DNA of 64,000 nucleotides, taken from NCBI RefSeq assembly GCF_019249295.1, contig NZ_JAESDH010000003.1:1-64000 (forward strand), written 5' to 3'. Below are positions 27,144 to 36,485 of the stretch, piece after piece. The stretch is from Alteromonas antoniana. GTDB taxonomy: Bacteria; Pseudomonadota; Gammaproteobacteria; Enterobacterales; Alteromonadaceae. The position numbers and the translations under genes were made by a program. The notes below the pieces were generated by a model that ran no database searches, was not told the DNA's origin, and saw only the letters and a list, made by a program, of their open reading frames with translations. Positions within the stretch are counted from its first letter, which is position 1. The number at the start of each line of letters is the position of its first letter.

Positions 27144-27464
27144 ATGCTTGTGCAAATATCAAACTTTAAAGTGGTTAGGCTAAAGAACAAAGGCTACGAA
27201 CTATCGTTTCTACCTCACACTGAGGAGATTGGAGACCTGGATAAGTTTATGTTCAAAGTTTCCAAGTCAGGCGTAGAACTCAACTATTGGGCACAGAACG
27301 CTATTCGTGCCAGGTATTTAATCTGCCTGAAAGACACACAACTTATCAAAGCGCTAAAGGCTCAAAGATTCCTCAGGGTATCTGAGAAAGGGTTTACCGG
27401 TGCTGGATTTATGACAGTGGCAATTAATGAGGCTTATTACCGCAAAGTGATGAGCAGCACATGA
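27144..27464 (+). CDS. Small soluble protein, unknown
   Basis: 106 residues, basic, without membrane segments (FKVVRLKNKGYELSFLPHTE ... VSEKGFTGAGFMTVAINEAY). The ATG is only about 16 bp after a TATACAT box, so it may be translated from a leaderless message. Family not recognised. The divergent neighbour is the periplasmic protein at 26221-27084. Confidence 0.45.
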   Translation: MLVQISNFKVVRLKNKGYELSFLPHTEEIGDLDKFMFKVSKSGVELNYWAQNAIRARYLICLKDTQLIKALKAQRFLRVSEKGFTGAGFMTVAINEAYYRKVMSST

Positions 27465-27611
27465 ATTTAGATACGCAAGTATACTGATGCATACCAATCA
27501 TTGAACCAACATGTATATAGTGTGCAGAGTAGGCTATCCGCACTGCCTACTGGGTGCCTGGATGACCGGGTTTCCGGGCACCCTCCCCCTCTATCAGATT
27601 TTCAAAGGCGC

Positions 27612-27644
27612 AAAAAAAAAGCCCCATGAGCAAAGTCTGGAGCT
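27612..27644 (-). terminator. Intrinsic terminator for the 28.8-27.7 kb minus-strand genes
   Basis: On the minus strand AGCTCC pairs with GGGGCT around a 13-nt loop and is followed by nine Ts. It lies just after the stop of the gene at 27663-27863. Confidence 0.75.
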
Positions 27645-27662
27645 TTTAAGATAGCCTAGAGT

Positions 27663-27863
27663 TTATGGCTTAAAGATTTCGCTTTCATGAGATTGGACAG
27701 AAGTAGGGTTTTGCTCAGCGGTACCTTCCATTCCTGAAGATTTAAATTGGTTAATCCTCAAGTCTTTGTCTAATAGATTGTCAAATCGAGTCCCAGTTAA
27801 ACTATCCCTGACTGTGGAAAGTATGCCCCTGGCCGTAATTACTTGATCGTGAGAAATTTTCAT
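27663..27863 (-). CDS. Small protein, unknown, coupled to upstream gene
   Basis: 66 residues, polar, with no recognised motif. Its ATG overlaps the stop of the preceding gene as ATGA, which argues that it is real and translationally coupled. A terminator follows directly. Confidence 0.45.
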   Translation of the reverse strand: MKISHDQVITARGILSTVRDSLTGTRFDNLLDKDLRINQFKSSGMEGTAEQNPTSVQSHESEIFKP

Positions 27864-28135
27864 ATGTGGCTCGGAAGCAATAGCTCTATGTTTAATTGAA
27901 CGAAGGATTCGACGTTTTGTATGAACCGGTTGAAGCCAAATCTATCCTTGTGGCTCCACTTAACCTTCCTGGACATTTCATCAAGCATGACTGAACTTAC
28001 TTTTATTAATTGGTCGGCAATAGCTAGCATCTCAAGAGAGTTCGCGTCTTTGCCGTTGCTGGCAATGATCTGTTCTCTTATCTTTATGAGTCTGTGATGA
28101 CAGTTCTCCATACGAACTCCAATTTTTGATTCCAT
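27860..28135 (-). CDS. Small helical protein, unknown
   Basis: 91 residues from the ATG at 28135, chosen because GAAGG lies 7 nt upstream; the frame is open to a TTG at 28156. Mostly helical with a His/Cys pair near the start (MENCHHRLIKIREQ). TATAAT lies about 35 bp upstream. Forms a two-gene unit with the following small gene. Family not recognised. Confidence 0.5.
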   Translation of the reverse strand: MESKIGVRMENCHHRLIKIREQIIASNGKDANSLEMLAIADQLIKVSSVMLDEMSRKVKWSHKDRFGFNRFIQNVESFVQLNIELLLPSHI

Positions 28136-28188
28136 TTTATGACCTTCGCCACGCAATTAATAACATTATATATATTTTTTGCATAGCT

Positions 28189-28815
28189 TCAAATGTTGGT
28201 TTTTACCCTTTGTTCAGCCAGGTTTTTATGAGCGTAGGCCTTGAATTTCGCTTTATCAACGATCTCCACGTTCAATTTCAGTAAATTTTCAATTTTTTCA
28301 TCCAACATTTCTTTTGTCATTAGACCGTACGTTTTGTGCCAGTACTGTACTATTTGCTCTTCAACACCACCTTCAGCTGTTTTTCTACCCAAGAACTCTT
28401 TAAGGTATTCTTCATCGGTCGGGATAAGATGCATCGTTAAAGTCAAAAGATGGTCGTTTTGGTTTACCCCTCCTACTCTTACTCCTCGGCCTCCGATTTT
28501 TGAGCTGATAGTTTCGTCGTGTACATTCTGTCCTAGTAGCGCTTTGTTCCGTTCTAACTTTTCACCATTAGCGAAGGCGACGAGGTCTACGAATGGGGCG
28601 AACTGAACAGGCGTTATACTGTCAAAAAAAACGATGTTGCCGATTTTCCTGTTGATCGGCAGCGCAGGTTTGGAATCCTTTCCTTCCATGTAGCCTATTG
28701 TTGCGAAGTCATCAAATCCACGCTTATTCATGACTATGTCTTTGCTACCAAAGTTTTTTGCGTAGGCGAACCACTCAGCAAACAGCGATCCTATTTCGTC
28801 TCTTGTTAATGACAT
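28189..28815 (-). CDS. Soluble protein of unknown function
   Basis: 208 residues from the ATG at 28815, chosen because of AGAGGTAG upstream; the frame extends to 28872 but would cover the promoter. No membrane segment. Visible features are EWFAYAKNFGSKDIVMNKRG and a central SSKIGGRGVRVGGVNQND. Transcribed divergently from the helicase gene, with the shared TTGTGCAT-type region between. Family not recognised. Confidence 0.55.
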   Translation of the reverse strand: MSLTRDEIGSLFAEWFAYAKNFGSKDIVMNKRGFDDFATIGYMEGKDSKPALPINRKIGNIVFFDSITPVQFAPFVDLVAFANGEKLERNKALLGQNVHDETISSKIGGRGVRVGGVNQNDHLLTLTMHLIPTDEEYLKEFLGRKTAEGGVEEQIVQYWHKTYGLMTKEMLDEKIENLLKLNVEIVDKAKFKAYAHKNLAEQRVKTNI

Positions 28816-28830
28816 ATTATCTACCTCTGT

Positions 28831-28865
28831 TACAATCAAGCACAATATATCATGCTTGTGCATAA
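28831..28865. promoter_or_regulatory. Divergent promoter region of helicase and 28815 gene
   Basis: TTGTGCATAA at 28856-28865 faces the helicase gene, and minus-strand GATATATTGTGC faces the other gene. One regulator could control both directions through this site. Confidence 0.4.
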
Positions 28866-28885
28866 TTAACACGATAGAGGTTGCC

Positions 28886-31327
28886 GTGGGTAATAAAACG
28901 ATAGAGCAAATTCTGGCCCCCTTGAATAAGCAGCAATTGAAGTTCGCTACTATTGAAAGTGGCGTTAAAGTGGTAGTTGCTGGGCCGGGAACCGGAAAAA
29001 CAACCGCTCAGATAGCATGCGCCTCCCTCAAAATACTTAAAGGTATGGACCCCTCTTCCTTGGCTTTGGTTACCTTTACTAATAAGGCAAGTGAAGAGAT
29101 GCGGGATCGACTTGTGGCTAGTGTGGGCGACGACGCCTATAAAGCTTTTGTTGGAACATTTCACCAATTTGCTATCAAACAAATACTTAGGCCATACCAT
29201 AAGCATGATTACTTTCAAAGCAATGGCTACCCAGACGGCTTTAGCATAATTGATAAGTCAGATAGTCAGTCCCTTATTAGAGAGGCAAAAAAAGGATTCT
29301 CTGAAGCGGTTCAGGCACTTCTTGAAACCGCAAAGGTAGATGAGGATTTACTGAAATCAACTATGTCTCTCAATAAAGCACAAGGCATGAATTCACATGA
29401 TTTCTACTCAAGCATACAAATTGACAGCGGCGTTAAAGACAAAATCTTATCCGCCTCTAACTCAACAAAATTGGATGAAGAATATTTTCGCGAAAATAGG
29501 GAGGCGAGGAAGCTTTTAGTTTGGAGTTGGTGGGAAAAATACGAAACACTTTGTGTCCGCTCAGAGGCAATGGATTTCGATGACCTTTTAGTTCACGCAA
29601 ACAAATTGCTCGAAAACGACCAAGGTATTTGCAAACGTTTGGCTGCAAGATTTTTGCACATCCAGGTTGACGAGTCACAAGACACCTCTCCAGTGCAATT
29701 TTCGATGTTCAGAAAGATCGTTGATATGCAGAAGGTCAAAAGCTTGATACCTGTGGGAGATATGAGGCAGGCAATTTATGGATTCAGGGGAGCTGATGCA
29801 GATAGCATGAACAATATAGTTGATTACTATGATGCAGAAGTAATTCCCATGTCTGAGAACTATCGAACAGCTGCTGCTTCAATAACTGCAATCAACCAGT
29901 TTGGCCAAGAAATGGCAAACCAGCTAACGGATGGGGTTTTGGAGGCCAAGTCTTCAGCTAATGGCCCAAAACCGATGATCCATCACTTTCAAAACGACGA
30001 TCAGGAAGCGGCTTACATTGTAGACAACATTCAGAAAAAGTTAGCGTCTGGGGTTAAACCAAATGAAATTGCCGTAATTTACCGGTCCAAGTCAGTAAAC
30101 AAAGCCGTCAAGTCAAAGCTTGAGTTGAATAAGCTCCAGTATGACGTAGTTGGTGATGTTGACTTTTACAGTACCAAAGAAGTGAAGATTGCCATGGCTG
30201 TCCTTAGGCTGCTGGTAAACGAGAATGATCGATTTGCACTGCACAAGATAATGGATGAGTTGCCAATCGGCATTACCAAAGTAAACCTGAATAAAAAAGC
30301 GTCAGAATTTCAGGTTAGTCCTATGGCGTACCTGAAGCAATTTGCAAAATCTGGTGTGGCCAGATCGCAAAGAGCATCAGAACTGTTGGATGAGCTAACG
30401 GCTATTTGGGACTATATGCCAGTTTTAACTGACACTGAGCTAGCTAGCTGGGCTGGATTGGACCTAAATCATTTTAACCATGAGAAGCTGATAAATCGAA
30501 ACTTTGCCGCGAAGGTTGAGGAGCAATCAGACAAGTTTAGACAGGAAGTGGTGCCTTTATTTCAACAACAAATCTCTAGCTTTTTTACATCCAAAATATC
30601 AGGGTCTCTAAATGATGCTGCCCGAAAAGCTGCAAGAAAGAAGCACCCTGAAGGCTCAGATGAAGAAATCGAAGTCTTGGTTGCTGAGAAAATGAATGAG
30701 CGCACCGAAAGAATTACTAAATTAATGGAGATTTTCGGTGAGACTCTAAAAACCGGAGTAACGTTCGCAGAGGCTGTAGATGAACTAACATTACTTGCCG
30801 ATAACACGAAAAACAACAAGGAAGGTTCGGTTTTACTAATGACCGGCCATGCTGCAAAAGGTCTAGAGTTTCAGCATGTGTACTTTATAGGCGCAGAACA
30901 GGAGACATTCTTCAGGGAGGAACACCCCACCGAAAGCACGATTGCAGAAGAAGAACGTGTTGCATACGTGATCACTACCAGGCACAAAAAACAACTTGAA
31001 ATGTCCTACTGTGATGCTCGCTTTGTCAATGGAAAGACTAACTTTTATAGGCCTCTGGACTTCTTACTAAGATTTAAGGGTACTGTTGAGGAGCGGGATC
31101 ATACGGGTAATGAGATAGCTGACGATCTGAATGGTTCAGAACGTACCACTTCTACCCCTCAAGAGAATATGCCTCCTAAAGCTTCTGACTTGTTCGCTAA
31201 CAAACTCAGAAGAGCAACTTCAAGCAAGCCCCCTACCCCCTCTAAGATAGACAGTCGTAATATCGAGCCGGCCAACACGGAAGAGCACTTATATGACGAT
31301 GACAACCCTATCCTTTTCAACATTTGA
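28886..31327 (+). CDS. UvrD/Rep-type superfamily 1A DNA helicase
   Basis: 813 residues from the GTG at 28886, preceded by GAGG; an in-frame ATG at 28856 lies in the promoter motif. Helicase motifs in order: Q-like LNKQQLKFA, I AGPGTGKTT (32-40), Ia TFTNKASEEM, II VDESQD (261-266), III VGDMRQAIYGFRGA, IV ENYRTA, V TGHAAKGLEFQHVYFIG and VI EEERVAYVITTRHKKQ. It should be a 3'-5' ATP-driven DNA helicase. The charged C-terminal tail (about 740-813) is unlike chromosomal UvrD. With the primase nearby it may serve plasmid replication or transfer. Confidence 0.9.
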   Translation: MGNKTIEQILAPLNKQQLKFATIESGVKVVVAGPGTGKTTAQIACASLKILKGMDPSSLALVTFTNKASEEMRDRLVASVGDDAYKAFVGTFHQFAIKQILRPYHKHDYFQSNGYPDGFSIIDKSDSQSLIREAKKGFSEAVQALLETAKVDEDLLKSTMSLNKAQGMNSHDFYSSIQIDSGVKDKILSASNSTKLDEEYFRENREARKLLVWSWWEKYETLCVRSEAMDFDDLLVHANKLLENDQGICKRLAARFLHIQVDESQDTSPVQFSMFRKIVDMQKVKSLIPVGDMRQAIYGFRGADADSMNNIVDYYDAEVIPMSENYRTAAASITAINQFGQEMANQLTDGVLEAKSSANGPKPMIHHFQNDDQEAAYIVDNIQKKLASGVKPNEIAVIYRSKSVNKAVKSKLELNKLQYDVVGDVDFYSTKEVKIAMAVLRLLVNENDRFALHKIMDELPIGITKVNLNKKASEFQVSPMAYLKQFAKSGVARSQRASELLDELTAIWDYMPVLTDTELASWAGLDLNHFNHEKLINRNFAAKVEEQSDKFRQEVVPLFQQQISSFFTSKISGSLNDAARKAARKKHPEGSDEEIEVLVAEKMNERTERITKLMEIFGETLKTGVTFAEAVDELTLLADNTKNNKEGSVLLMTGHAAKGLEFQHVYFIGAEQETFFREEHPTESTIAEEERVAYVITTRHKKQLEMSYCDARFVNGKTNFYRPLDFLLRFKGTVEERDHTGNEIADDLNGSERTTSTPQENMPPKASDLFANKLRRATSSKPPTPSKIDSRNIEPANTEEHLYDDDNPILFNI

Positions 31328-31334
31328 ATTGAAA

Positions 31335-31352
31335 GGCGCCCCGAAGGGCGCC
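31335..31352. terminator. Hairpin between convergent helicase and DsbC-like genes
   Basis: GGCGCCC-CGAA-GGGCGCC, a perfect 7-bp stem with tetraloop, between two converging genes. There is no T-run, so termination here would be weak or factor-dependent. Confidence 0.4.
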
Positions 31353-31372
31353 CTAGTCTCGCATCATCACAG

Positions 31373-32488
31373 TTACAATCTGCTGAGCCAACTTTCAATT
31401 GATGGTGGATCATAAATCGGGAAATACAGCTCTCTTCGGGTGTTATATCCATAGATCGGAAGTGCATCCTTAGTAAAAATCGAAGGAGTAGCAACAGTTC
31501 CCATTCTTAGTGCTGCGTTAGTCATTGATTCTAAATATTGTCTTCCCTTCGAGCACGGCTCTGTAGAAATTTCACCCCCACTAACAGCCTTTTTCAAAGC
31601 TTCTTCTGGATTAGCGTCGCAGTATATTGCTTGTGAGGTAAGGGCTTTGTCAGATGTATATTCCCTTGTTTTGTCAATCATCATTAGATTGATTGTATAC
31701 CCTCTTTCTTGCAGGAGCGGAACTGACTCAAAGAAACGCCTACACGCTGGACAGCTGAGGTCGAACGCAACAAAGAGTTCTGTATGTTGGTTTACCCCTC
31801 CAAAACTAAGCATATGGGGCTTAGCCTTTTCGAGTAACACTCTTCTCTTTGATAAAGACTTCTCTGCTGGACTGAGTCCTGGAAGTCCGGCGGGATAAAG
31901 CTCCTCTATCAACCCATCACTAATTAAATCGCTGTTTGTTGGACTACTTTTAACTTCAGCTTTAGAAACAGTATCAACTCTGCCAGAGGTTGGTTTGTAA
32001 GCTGCCTGGAGCTCTTGAAATTCATCAGATTGTGTAAATGCTCTGTATTCATCTGGCTCTAGTGGGACTTTTATGTCTTCAACCAAGAGGTGTTTTTCAT
32101 CACCGGTTACTACGAAGGATTTCCCGTCTATCTCTGCGTTGTACATCTGAGCTCGTTCGTCAGGATTTACTATTATCTGGATATTTTCACCAAAGGCCTC
32201 TTTCAGTTTCCCGGTCACACGCAAAGCACCCACAGTCCCAACAGGATAGTCGTCCTTTTTTTCGTCATTCCGGCTATAAAAATTATCCCAGTCTTCGTCA
32301 GTTTCCAAATTGCTGTTAGTCTGCATCTCCAATATTTTGAGGTCCGCTTTCTGAGAGGTCGTGTCAATGATTTCAACAATCGTGTTCATTTGACTCTCGA
32401 GCGATACAGTTTTCCAAATAAGATACCCTATTACTGCTATGGCTCCGAGTTCAGCTATTGACCTGACAGATACTTTCTTTTCGTACAT
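31373..32488 (-). CDS. Membrane-anchored DsbC-like thiol-disulfide isomerase
   Basis: 371 residues from the ATG at 32488 (AAAAGG upstream). One N-terminal membrane segment (IAELGAIAVIGYLIWKTVS), then a periplasmic helical/linker region. A C-terminal thioredoxin-fold domain (about 215-371) has the active site CPAC (C246, C249 in FDLSCPACRRFF) and the cis-proline loop GTVATPSIF. It should shuffle disulfides in exported proteins. Conjugation systems often carry such enzymes (F TrbB, DsbC types) for pilus and mating-channel proteins, and PilS here has a cysteine pair. The promoter has the TTGTGCAT motif at 32512-32520. Confidence 0.8.
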   Translation of the reverse strand: MYEKKVSVRSIAELGAIAVIGYLIWKTVSLESQMNTIVEIIDTTSQKADLKILEMQTNSNLETDEDWDNFYSRNDEKKDDYPVGTVGALRVTGKLKEAFGENIQIIVNPDERAQMYNAEIDGKSFVVTGDEKHLLVEDIKVPLEPDEYRAFTQSDEFQELQAAYKPTSGRVDTVSKAEVKSSPTNSDLISDGLIEELYPAGLPGLSPAEKSLSKRRVLLEKAKPHMLSFGGVNQHTELFVAFDLSCPACRRFFESVPLLQERGYTINLMMIDKTREYTSDKALTSQAIYCDANPEEALKKAVSGGEISTEPCSKGRQYLESMTNAALRMGTVATPSIFTKDALPIYGYNTRRELYFPIYDPPSIESWLSRL

Positions 32489-32686
32489 TTTAATGCCTTT
32501 TGAATATATGTTGTGCATATATTAGCAATCAATATATATCTATGGAAGTCGTAACATGTCTGCGACACCTTGCCTCATATTGGACGTAACCATTTACGTC
32601 GCCTCGAACTGTGCAAGGTAACTCCAAAAATTCATTCTTCAGGCATATCTCCGAGCAGTCATCCCCAATCTTGGGGGTTCAAAGAG

Positions 32687-32778
32687 CACGATATGGGGTG
32701 TACAAACAGCGCAATATGGGGTGTACAAACAGCGCAATATGGGGTGTACAAACAGCGCAATATGGGGTGTACACAGGA
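32687..32778 (+). repeat. Four 23-bp iterons (candidate replication origin or control site)
   Basis: Units begin at 32687, 32710, 32733 and 32756, exactly 23 bp apart. Units 2 and 3 are identical, unit 1 differs at two bases, and unit 4 diverges over its last six. The core is ATATGGGGTGTACA. Direct repeats of about two helical turns in a 500-bp gap are the pattern of plasmid iterons bound by a Rep protein. A CCCCAA-TC-TTGGGG hairpin sits just left (32663-32676), AT-rich DNA lies at 32505-32545, and the primase gene begins 229 bp to the right. No classic Rep gene was recognised in the window. Confidence 0.75.
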
Positions 32779-32990
32779 GCGCTCATTTGCTTTCCACAAT
32801 GCCTTTCCTGCCCCCAGCTAAAATCTATATTTGTTTCTTAAGACCAGCCAAAACGCTCTAAATGCAGCTCTCTTTTCGCAGACATTTGATGGATGAAAGT
32901 TAGCTCCTCTTTTTCTACGAAAAATCCAGTATCTACTCTGTGACAATTGCCGATATGGATGGTTTTCTGATAAACTAAAACAAATTAAAT

Positions 32991-33007
32991 ATATGTTTTG
33001 TGCATAA
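32991..33007 (+). promoter_or_regulatory. Primase promoter with TTGTGCATAA motif
   Basis: TATGTT then TTGTGCATAA runs directly into the ATG at 33007, leaving almost no room for a ribosome site. The transcript is probably leaderless or starts further upstream. Confidence 0.4.
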
Positions 33008-34581
33008 TGGCGAGCCTAATTCCAAAAGAGTATATTCAGGACATCATCGATAAGACAAATATCGTTAACTATGTCGAGCAATACACAAAGCTGAAGCGCG
33101 GCGGCGCCAGAGGGGAGCTGTCCGGACGCTGTCCGTTGCCAGGACATGATGATAAATCACCGTCATTTTATGTTAATGAAGCTAAACAAAGTTTCTGCTG
33201 TCATGGATGTGGTGCTGGTGGAGGAATTGTAAACTTCATCAAGCAGTACCATGGCAAAGACTTCGTAAACACTATCGAAGAATTGGCCGACTTCAACAAT
33301 GAAAAAGTGCCATACGTTTCGACCGGGAAGAAGGGCAGCAGTTCTTCAGCGACCGTCCAGGATTATAGGCGTGTGTACGATGATTTGTTCGCTATTGGAA
33401 AAGCGGGCAAGATCAACAACGAATGTTTCAACGAGCTTCTGGCCAAAATTGGAGTCAGTAGTGAAGTAGCTGAATCTTTCGACATCGTACCAATATCGAA
33501 ATCAGTTATAAGAAAAGTGGCGCTAAATTTATCTGAAGACAAGAGAGATATTAAAAACAACTTATTGAGTTCAATATCAGATCTTCCCGACGCTGACTAT
33601 GCAGCTCTGCCCATTAGGAGTTATTACTCTAACCATATAGATGGGCTTCACTTATTTGATTCAGAACGCCAAGATTTTTTGCCCGCGAAGCCTGCAATGA
33701 GTCTCAGCAAGCTAATACATGGTTCCCAGAAAATTAATATAAAACGTCCACCAGAAACAATTATTTTGGTCGAAAGTCCGGTCGATGCACTCTGTTTCCA
33801 ATCTGGGGAGAATAGCGGTAACACGAAATACATATCCACTGTCGCAGGTTTCGAAACAATCTCTCGGGCGGCTCTCCGCGTATTCGAGAAAGACGAGAAC
33901 ATTTTGTGTGTGAACGACTTTCGAATTCGCCTAGACCTTAGCGATCCAGGTATCCACGAGAAGGTTCAGCAATTATTGAAGTCTACTTCACGGTATGCTG
34001 CACGATTAACGTTCGATTTGTGCGATGATTTCCATGTGAATACTGTCCCGCCTTCAGCTAGTTTCAGCTATGTTGAGCTTTTAGAAATGTCCATAGAATC
34101 TCATCTAGAGCAAAGATATGGTACTAACTCTTCGGCATTTCCTGAGAGTGCGATCAAAGATCATCTCGAATCTCTGTTGGGTGGGGAATTCGAAAACTGT
34201 GCTTTGTTAAACTATATCCGTCAGAGCGTTCTTGAGAAATACTCCATTTCTTTCGAGAAAGAGACCTACTTCAGTAGCAAATTCAGTCGGCCGTCTAATA
34301 ATCAACAGCCTGGGAAAAGCATTCTCGTAGACGCAACTCAGCGAGAAGAAGCCAAAACTGCAGTAAACAGTGTGATCCACACCAGTATGACGTCTCATGA
34401 AGATGTTACAGAAAAAGCAATATCGGAGTATATACAGCGAGCAGAGAAGAGTAACAATCAATTGTTAAAAAGCATCATGCAAACAGCTAAATATTTGCAT
34501 GCTACCGAGAAGCGCATAAATATCAGCACCGTACTTGATAACACTTCTGAAGAGGCCAGAACAGCTTACCTTTCTCGGTAG
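33007..34581 (+). CDS. DnaG-like primase with CHC2 zinc finger
   Basis: 524 residues from the ATG at 33007; a TTG at 32998 is possible but lies inside the promoter motif. The N-terminus matches DnaG: IVNYVEQYTKLKRGG, then the zinc site C42-x4-H47 (CPLPGH) with C65-x2-C68 (CHGC), and the KSPSFYVNEAKQSFCCHGC pattern. A central region has a Toprim-like EGxxD equivalent (ILVESPVDALC), but the following acidic motif is degenerate (VNDFRIRLDLSD), so catalysis is uncertain. It should make or regulate RNA primers for plasmid replication or transfer strand conversion. The iterons lie immediately upstream. Confidence 0.85.
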   Translation: MASLIPKEYIQDIIDKTNIVNYVEQYTKLKRGGARGELSGRCPLPGHDDKSPSFYVNEAKQSFCCHGCGAGGGIVNFIKQYHGKDFVNTIEELADFNNEKVPYVSTGKKGSSSSATVQDYRRVYDDLFAIGKAGKINNECFNELLAKIGVSSEVAESFDIVPISKSVIRKVALNLSEDKRDIKNNLLSSISDLPDADYAALPIRSYYSNHIDGLHLFDSERQDFLPAKPAMSLSKLIHGSQKINIKRPPETIILVESPVDALCFQSGENSGNTKYISTVAGFETISRAALRVFEKDENILCVNDFRIRLDLSDPGIHEKVQQLLKSTSRYAARLTFDLCDDFHVNTVPPSASFSYVELLEMSIESHLEQRYGTNSSAFPESAIKDHLESLLGGEFENCALLNYIRQSVLEKYSISFEKETYFSSKFSRPSNNQQPGKSILVDATQREEAKTAVNSVIHTSMTSHEDVTEKAISEYIQRAEKSNNQLLKSIMQTAKYLHATEKRINISTVLDNTSEEARTAYLSR

Positions 34582-34767
34582 AACTTCCCGCAAATGAGCA
34601 CAAACAGTCCAGTTAGAGTAGCTATAACTCCAACCGACACGTGTCACTGTATTGTTCAACCAAGTCCGAAAGTTCGCTTTGCCTCAAGAAGTCTCATGCA
34701 GTAACACCAGCACAAACAAAAGTTTCTTCGTTCCGGGAAGCTATCCAAAAACCTACGCCCGTTAGCA

Positions 34768-35223
34768 TTATTTCAGTATTCCCCGGCAGTTCAGGATTAG
34801 TTCTCTCACAACTGTCGCCAATTTTTCATTTAGAGGAGACTGGCCATTAAAAGCAACAAGTGCGATTGGAGGTTTATTTCCTTCCTCTTGTAACAACAGC
34901 TTTCCTAATGCTCTCGCCATTACTTCATTGTCATCAAACTCAAGCCTCAGCAACCTTCTTAGTCCAGAAGCCAATAGGTCGGCAACTTGAACTCCAGGGC
35001 TAGATTTCGAATCAACGAACGCAATATCTCCTCGGACTATTTTCTGAATATCAAAACCTTTTTTACCTTCAAGCTCGGGCATCTTTTCAACGACATAATC
35101 CGGCACGGTGCTGATGTATTCTTTCATAGGAGAGTAGTCACACCAATTTAATGCTGGTGTTGGATTATCGAGCGAATATGCTTGCAGTATTGCAGGCACG
35201 AATTTCTGAAAAGAATCCTCGAA
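34768..35223 (-). pseudogene. DUF3800 protein, C-terminal half, cut off by mini-transposon
   Basis: About 151 residues reading FEDSFQKFVPAILQAYSLD ... DIAFVDSKSSPGVQVADLLA, the second half of a DUF3800 protein (the final QVADLL motif is characteristic). It follows the target copy at 35224-35228. Joined to the first half across one ATCTG copy, the codons read ACA GAT TTC GAG, in frame with no loss. It is not expected to be translated on its own unless a GTG at 35199 is used. Confidence 0.85.
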
Positions 35224-35386
35224 ATCTGTGTGGGAGAGGAATATAGCCTCATACTGAGTAATAAAGATTCATACTAAGTATTAAAGTCCCATACTAAATT
35301 GGCAGCGTTACCTAATGTAACTGCCATTTTGCCCACTATCGCTGTTCTGTATTGCAGTTCTGCAATTTAGGGAAAACGCGATCACC

Positions 35387-36436
35387 TCAGAAAAGGTCGG
35401 AATAGTAACGGGTGATATGCTCTCGACTAATGCCTGTCATACGTGCCACCTCAACTTTGGTGACTCGTTTTTTCATTCTTTTCAGACTGTTAATTGCCTT
35501 GGTTATCGCTTCCTTTGATTGGTCGGTTCGGTGTCGGTGTACCCGCTTGGCCGCCTTCTGTCGATTGGTCAATGTCTCATCATTAGCAATGTCTTGATAC
35601 TCTGGTATTTCATTTTTTATCAGACAATTAGGTGACAACCATAAACACTCTGTTCTCGATGCTCGGCTTTTACTGGTTGAGGCGATCACATCAATATCTA
35701 TACGCTTCCATCCGTCATTTTCAAGAGATTGATAAACCTTGTGAGCGTAACCAGACAAGATACACTTACCTTTAAGTTGTCGCAGCTGCGCCACCATATC
35801 TACATGATCATCAATCGTCATTTCATGCTCATACGTGCCATTAACGCGAGTTTCAGGGACATAAGGAGGATCGAGATAGAACAACGTTTCTTCTCGGTCA
35901 TAGCGGTTCAACACTTCTTGGAAAGGCATGTTTTCAACTTGCACCTTTCTCATGCGCTTATGCACTTCTGGCAGTCGTTCTATACCTGTATGGAACTTGC
36001 GTACGCTGGCGCTATATCCTCCTGCGGGAGCATCAACACAATATGACCACTGTTTGGCTAAACCACCGTGTGACTGACGTTGCACCACCATCATTAGCTT
36101 GGCCAGTTCTATGTCATCTTGCTCTTGGTCTATGGTTGCAACTGCGGATTTGAATGTATCGCGTGAGTAGGGCGTCAATTCTAAACGCCTGATCAACTCT
36201 TTGATTTTCGCTTGGTCTGACAGGACATTGAACAGGCACACCATCTTTTTATTGAGATCGTTATACACCTCAACTTTACTTGGAGGCTTACCTAGCAGCA
36301 TTGCGCCAGATCCCCCAAACACATCTACGTAAGTATTGTGCTCTGGAAAGTGGCTAACAATCTTTTTCACTAGACGGCTCTTACTTCCAAACCAAGTAAC
36401 AGGTGCAGAAACGGGTGTGTGCTTTTGCTTCTTCAT
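35387..36436 (-). CDS. dam: DNA adenine methylase (D12 class) with C-terminal HTH
   Basis: 349 residues from the ATG at 36436; the frame is open to a GTG at 36457. SAM-binding motif I is DVFGGSGAMLLGKP, with an upstream TWFGSKSRL (the WxGGK-type motif X). Catalytic motif IV is LDPPYVPETR. This matches Dam-type N6-adenine methyltransferases. After about residue 285 an extra domain ends KRVTKVEVARMTGISREHIT, a helix-turn-helix uncommon in Dam enzymes and suited to autoregulation. It is the sole cargo of the mini-transposon, and no partner nuclease gene is present. A perfect ATTGCAG-TT-CTGCAAT hairpin follows the stop at 35351-35366. Confidence 0.88.
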   Translation of the reverse strand: MKKQKHTPVSAPVTWFGSKSRLVKKIVSHFPEHNTYVDVFGGSGAMLLGKPPSKVEVYNDLNKKMVCLFNVLSDQAKIKELIRRLELTPYSRDTFKSAVATIDQEQDDIELAKLMMVVQRQSHGGLAKQWSYCVDAPAGGYSASVRKFHTGIERLPEVHKRMRKVQVENMPFQEVLNRYDREETLFYLDPPYVPETRVNGTYEHEMTIDDHVDMVAQLRQLKGKCILSGYAHKVYQSLENDGWKRIDIDVIASTSKSRASRTECLWLSPNCLIKNEIPEYQDIANDETLTNRQKAAKRVHRHRTDQSKEAITKAINSLKRMKKRVTKVEVARMTGISREHITRYYSDLF

Positions 36437-36444
36437 ACCAAAAC

Positions 36445-36485
36445 AACCATATATCACATTAATAACCTAAGTGTGATATATGGTT
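36445..36485 (-). promoter_or_regulatory. 14-bp inverted repeat at the start of the methylase gene
   Basis: AACCATATATCACA (36445-36458) and its exact inverse (36472-36485) are separated by 13 bp and end 8 bp before the methylase ATG. It could be an operator for the methylase's own HTH domain or an mRNA hairpin hiding the start region. Confidence 0.7.

Noticed and set aside
31335-31352. Strong bidirectional terminator after the helicase gene
   Set aside because: The hairpin is perfect but neither side has a T-run, so it is listed only as a weak candidate.
32570-32841. Plus-strand frames across the iterons
   Set aside because: They only translate the iteron repeats (repeated NMGCTNSAIWG) and lack start signals.
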